Source of the DNA: Micropterus salmoides
Lineage: Eukaryota > Chordata > Actinopteri > Centrarchiformes > Centrarchidae
Direction: 5' to 3'
Length of the DNA stretch: 64,000 nucleotides
NCBI RefSeq assembly: GCF_014851395.1
Contig: NW_024042261.1
Span: forward strand, 34,869,942-34,933,941
Positions within the stretch are counted from its first letter, which is position 1. Each line of letters begins with the position of its first letter. The position numbers and the translations under genes are program-made. This document shows, in pieces, positions 63,014 to 64,000 of this stretch. Below the pieces are notes generated by a model. That model was not told the origin of the DNA. It saw nothing but the letters and a program-made list of their open reading frames with translations, and ran no database searches.

Positions 63014-64000
63014 AACATCAACATAAAATCAAAACATTACCTTAGAGCTTCCTATTGACCCCAACTGTTACTACCAGGTCCAGGACTTTATTCTGGAGTT
63101 TAAAGTCTTTTCAGGAGAGAAGAAGAGCATGAACGTTTTTTTTCAAAAGGCGTTGGCTCAAGCAGTAAAAATCTTTTTTATTATTACATCACGTGTCTGG
63201 CTATTTGATCGTTTCTAACACATGGAGAATCATTAAACTCTCCTGATCATCAAAGCAAACAATGAGAAACTACATTGAAAATTAATAAATAACTGCAGTG
63301 AGAAATATTAAAATTCTGTCATTCATGATGCTAATGGCAGATTAACGTCTGCAGAACTCAATTTGTCCATTTCAGTTGATTTTCTTTTGAATTTTCAGTG
63401 CAGCGTTTTCTTTTTGATTGCAACAACCAACCTTTCAATAGAGGCTACAACTATGCTGACAGTGATTTTGCCATACACAAGTACAGTACAGTAACACAAC
63501 AACTTGACTTGATTATGCCCTTAACCTGACCAATAACATAAAAATCCATATCCATTAGGTTTAATTTCATGGTTGTAAACATATTGCAAAAAGGTCCTTT
63601 TCTCTGTACATCTGATATTGGGATGTAACTCTTCACTTGCCCTCCAACAGCGATGGTTTGGAAGAGTCTTTAAAAACGAGCAAACAGCAGGCAGACGTGA
63701 CCTGGGCTGACACACAGATTCATCCTTTCATTACTTCATCATTTCACCCGACATGTGTCACTCTCCTCTCCCACAGCAATCTGCTCACAGCTTCCTTTAA
63801 CAGGCCGCCATTACACTGCTTTACCACATCATCCTAACTCCAAACCAAACTCCACTACTCAGCATCCATCCTGGCAAGGGGTACAGTAAACTTCACTACA
63901 CTTCATATCTATCAGTTCTTCTTTCGCTGTTCTTTCGGGTTATTTTCACCAATTTTTTTGTCCATCCACTAAATTATTAACTGAAGAAAGGAGCTATTTC

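Larger units (their letters stand above)
61221..64000 (+). other. sptbn4: Intron 25, partial
   Basis: Runs off the end of the window. It contains a terminal-inverted-repeat element (62283-62793) and the tail of a common teleost short repeat (62950-63013). The rest is AT-rich with nothing recognised. Confidence 0.8.

Noticed and set aside
1..64000. tRNA genes, rRNA, CRISPR arrays, operons
   Set aside because: None seen. tRNA-like pieces are SINE-derived and lack a full cloverleaf. CRISPR and operon structure are not expected in this eukaryotic sequence.

Overview
This window is vertebrate genomic DNA, almost certainly from a teleost fish and probably a percomorph. It is AT-rich with large introns, is crowded with long (GT)n/(CA)n microsatellites, and carries many short interspersed elements of types I recognise from percomorph genomes. 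Those include hAT- and Tc1-like non-autonomous elements, L2-like LINE tails and tRNA-derived SINE pieces. No database search was run, so family names rest on recall and on structure visible in the sequence.

The window holds one protein-coding gene on the + strand: the 5' half of sptbn4, encoding beta-IV spectrin, the axon-initial-segment and node-of-Ranvier spectrin. I assembled 25 consecutive coding exons from 12235 to 61220. Every intron is GT-AG and the frame stays open for 4,263 nt (1,421 codons). The encoded part has an N-terminal tail, two calponin-homology domains (the actin-binding domain), spectrin repeats 1 to 10 and the start of repeat 11. The rest of the protein (the remaining repeats with the ankyrin-binding region, and the C-terminal PH domain) must lie beyond 64000. 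Whether this is the sptbn4a or sptbn4b paralogue cannot be decided here.

Layout: 1-12221 is upstream or 5'-UTR-intron sequence made mostly of repeats and AT-rich DNA; it contains no recognisable first exon. Positions 12222-13809 carry exons 1-3 (start codon, CH1). 13810-19691 is a 5.9-kb intron. 19692-21022 carry exons 4-8 (CH2 and linker). 24134-30286 carry exons 9-17 (repeats 1-6). 32675-34564 carry exons 18-21 (repeats 7-9). 36998-38279 carry exons 22-23. Intron 23 (38280-44337) contains a CpG- and CT-rich block near 42950-43700. Exon 24 (44338-44484) is followed by a 16.5-kb repeat-filled intron, exon 25 (60957-61220), and the start of intron 25.

The most interesting signal is that CpG-rich block in intron 23. 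It sits just before exon 24, which encodes the first helix of repeat 10. In mammals a short beta-IV isoform (Sigma6) lacks the actin-binding domain and roughly the first nine repeats. The block is therefore a good candidate for the internal promoter and alternative first exon of a fish Sigma6-like transcript. Other items worth checking are a 90-nt near-perfect hairpin in intron 21, a homeodomain-motif-rich block in intron 24, and several structurally complete non-autonomous DNA transposons.
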